Program-made: the position numbers and the translations under genes
Shown here: positions 62,293 to 64,000 of the stretch, one piece after another
How the letters are laid out: each line of letters begins with the position of its first letter
Position numbering within the stretch: the first letter of the stretch is position 1
The notes under the pieces: generated by a model
Seen by the model: the letters and a program-made list of their open reading frames with translations, nothing else
Databases searched by the model: none
Told to the model about the DNA's origin: nothing
Source of the DNA: Todiramphus chloris collaris
Lineage: Eukaryota; Chordata; Aves; Coraciiformes; Alcedinidae
DNA: 64,000 nucleotides
Direction of reading: 5' to 3'
Assembly: GCA_025345505.1 (NCBI GenBank)
Contig: JANVCC010000270.1
Span: 8,211,625-8,275,624 of the forward strand

Positions 62293-64000
62293 TACTTTAT
62301 CTGGTTTTCTTTCTTCCCATCCTCATCTTATTGTGCACTGGAAGCATTTGGAAATCTATTGCCGTAAGAATGTACAAAAACCGTACGTGCAGCATTTGTC
62401 ACTTTATCCCTCTCTTCATCAGCTATAAACAAACATCAGTTAATTCATGTTTAAAAAACCTATACAATCGCATTATAAAATATCCTGAAACACTCGAGTT
62501 TTTGTGGACTTCTAAACTTCAAATGTATGTAAAAATGCCAATTGGCATAAACAAATACAGCACATAATATACAATATTTGTCAGAATAAAATGCAACACA
62601 GAAAGGTGAAATGAACCAGTTCTCAGCTCCACAGAGGCAGAGACAGAATGCAGGGAGGGAAAAAAAGAGCATCTTTTTTTTAAAAAAAAAAAGTTTTACA
62701 AGTCCTAATATCCAGTAAGGATTAAACAATTCACATGAGTAAAAAAACCATAAATGGTTACAAGTCTACAAACAATACTTACACTAGTCTTGACAGAAGA
62801 ACCCCAGGTACAAACCCAAGTATCCTCAGACCAAAGTAGAACCCAGCACCTAGCAGCACTTCCAAAAAAGCTGCTTCCAACTGCTCTGAACTTTTTGAAT
62901 TGATTTTCAGACTATTTTTCTGAGGTCAGGAGCAGAGCCCATGCCAAAGAGTGTAATCTGTTTTGTTAGTCAAAAGGGAGTATTTAATTTGGGGAGCATT
63001 GGGAATGTTCAGGGGGCATTTTGGGGGGCTTTTTTCAGGTTACTACCAGGAAAATTCCAGATTATTTGGACTGAATTCCAGGAGAAGGAAGTGATATATA
63101 ACACCTCAAAGGTTATAAAGAAGCTTAACATCGATTACAACACACTATGTTTCAAAAGTAGTCAGTGTTCCCAGCCAGAACCGCAGAAACGAGAAAGATT
63201 CCGTCTGTCCATCCAAGTCAAGCTGTACAGAATTTAACCATAATTCCAGAGAAGGAAGAGTGCCTTATCCCTTTACCAACTGCACTCAAACTTTCCTCTT
63301 GCACACAGTTGCTGCAGGATGGCCTCACTGCAGGAGTAGCTCTGGCATCGGGGATGTCCACAGCATGAGAAGCAGACTTTGATACTACTGGCAGAGTGTG
63401 GAAAGACATCCAGGGAACGCGGGAGTGAAAAAGGGCTCATTCAGCTTATCTACACAAAGAGGCTACTCTGTAGAAACTGGGGGTATGAATTTACAGTGCA
63501 AATTCAAACACTCAGTAACTCCTCCCACGTGTAACGAGTTGAACACTCCAGGACAATGAAGCACTTGGCATTCGACAAGAGTAATCAGTAATACCCAAAA
63601 GAGGAGGCAATGTGGAAGATGGGGGGTCGTGTACATCCTGCCTTACTCCTCAGCAGCTTCTCCTGGAAGACACACTTTCACTGTTAGGAAAACAGAAACT
63701 TCAAAAACCCCAGCCAACCAAAACAAAACAACTAACACCTTCACCTTGTGCAGACTGTTCTAGGAGAGAGCACACTGCTACTCCCCAGCCTGCAGACAGA
63801 AAGCTCCTTCACACAGAGACACTCACGCTACTGATGGAAGGCCTGCCAGCTCCTGCAACTGAAGGGGCCAGGGACCACCGAGGGTGTGACGCCTTCTCCC
63901 AGCCATGGCCATGGCTGTGGCACAGCAAGCAATCTGTCTGCTCCTCGGGATTTCCCAGGTCACTGTATTTGCTTTCTCTGAATGTAAGTTTGGGCTACAG

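Larger units (their letters stand above)
37963..64000. other. Flank upstream of RNF144B without recognisable exons
   Basis: In human the gene next to the 5' side of RNF144B is DEK. I looked for its acidic N-terminus and SAF-box segments on the plus strand and saw none, so this is intergenic sequence or an undetected 5' intron. It contains four CR1 pieces (44771-44911, 49763-49950, 56512-56788, 59950-60112), a direct-repeat AT-rich block (60893-61000) and a 19-bp repeat pair (62207-62292). Elsewhere the sequence looks unique; 51.5-51.96 kb is notably AT-rich and repeat-free. Open frames up to 153 codons (45039-45500) have no recognisable homology. Confidence 0.7.

Noticed and set aside
1-64000. 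Search for retroviral or LTR elements, DNA transposons, tRNA/rRNA/snRNA genes, CRISPR arrays and prokaryotic operons
   Set aside because: I found no paired terminal repeats, viral protein motifs, RNA-gene signatures or spacer-repeat arrays by eye. Short or very old copies could escape this reading.

Overview
The window looks like bird nuclear DNA. It is intron-rich and gene-poor, roughly 6% of it is CR1 LINE sequence from several subfamilies with typical avian 3' ends, and almost no other interspersed repeat is recognisable. The one gene I can identify with confidence is RNF144B (also called IBRDC2 or p53RFP), a RING-IBR-RING E3 ubiquitin ligase, on the minus strand. I cannot name the species.

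Layout on the minus strand, in transcription order. The far right (about 38-64 kb) is upstream flank or undetected 5' intron. It holds four CR1 pieces and AT-rich simple sequence, and no exon I can support. At 37.6-37.96 kb there is a TATA-bearing stretch followed by a good splice donor, which I propose as a candidate promoter and non-coding first exon. From 18.2 to 37.6 kb (intron 1 under that model) lie four CR1 copies, two of them forming a large inverted pair just upstream of the first coding exon, plus a short CpG-rich patch near 22 kb. The first coding exon (17963-18155) and the next exon (6202-6306) have clean splice sites, keep the same reading phase, and together encode all eight zinc ligands of RING1. 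Intron 2 (about 11.7 kb) lies between them. From 6201 to 1 is the start of the following intron. The exons for the IBR, the catalytic RING2 and the tail anchor lie beyond the left edge.

The many other open frames of 60-195 codons look like chance frames: they overlap on both strands, match no family I know, and lack splice or promoter context. I found no RNA genes, CRISPR arrays, retroviral elements or prokaryotic features, and nothing that looks like an undescribed multi-gene system. The most useful leads are regulatory: a tiny upstream ORF abutting the RNF144B start codon, the CR1 foldback beside that exon, and p53-like sites around a gene known as a p53 target, one of them inside a CR1 fragment.
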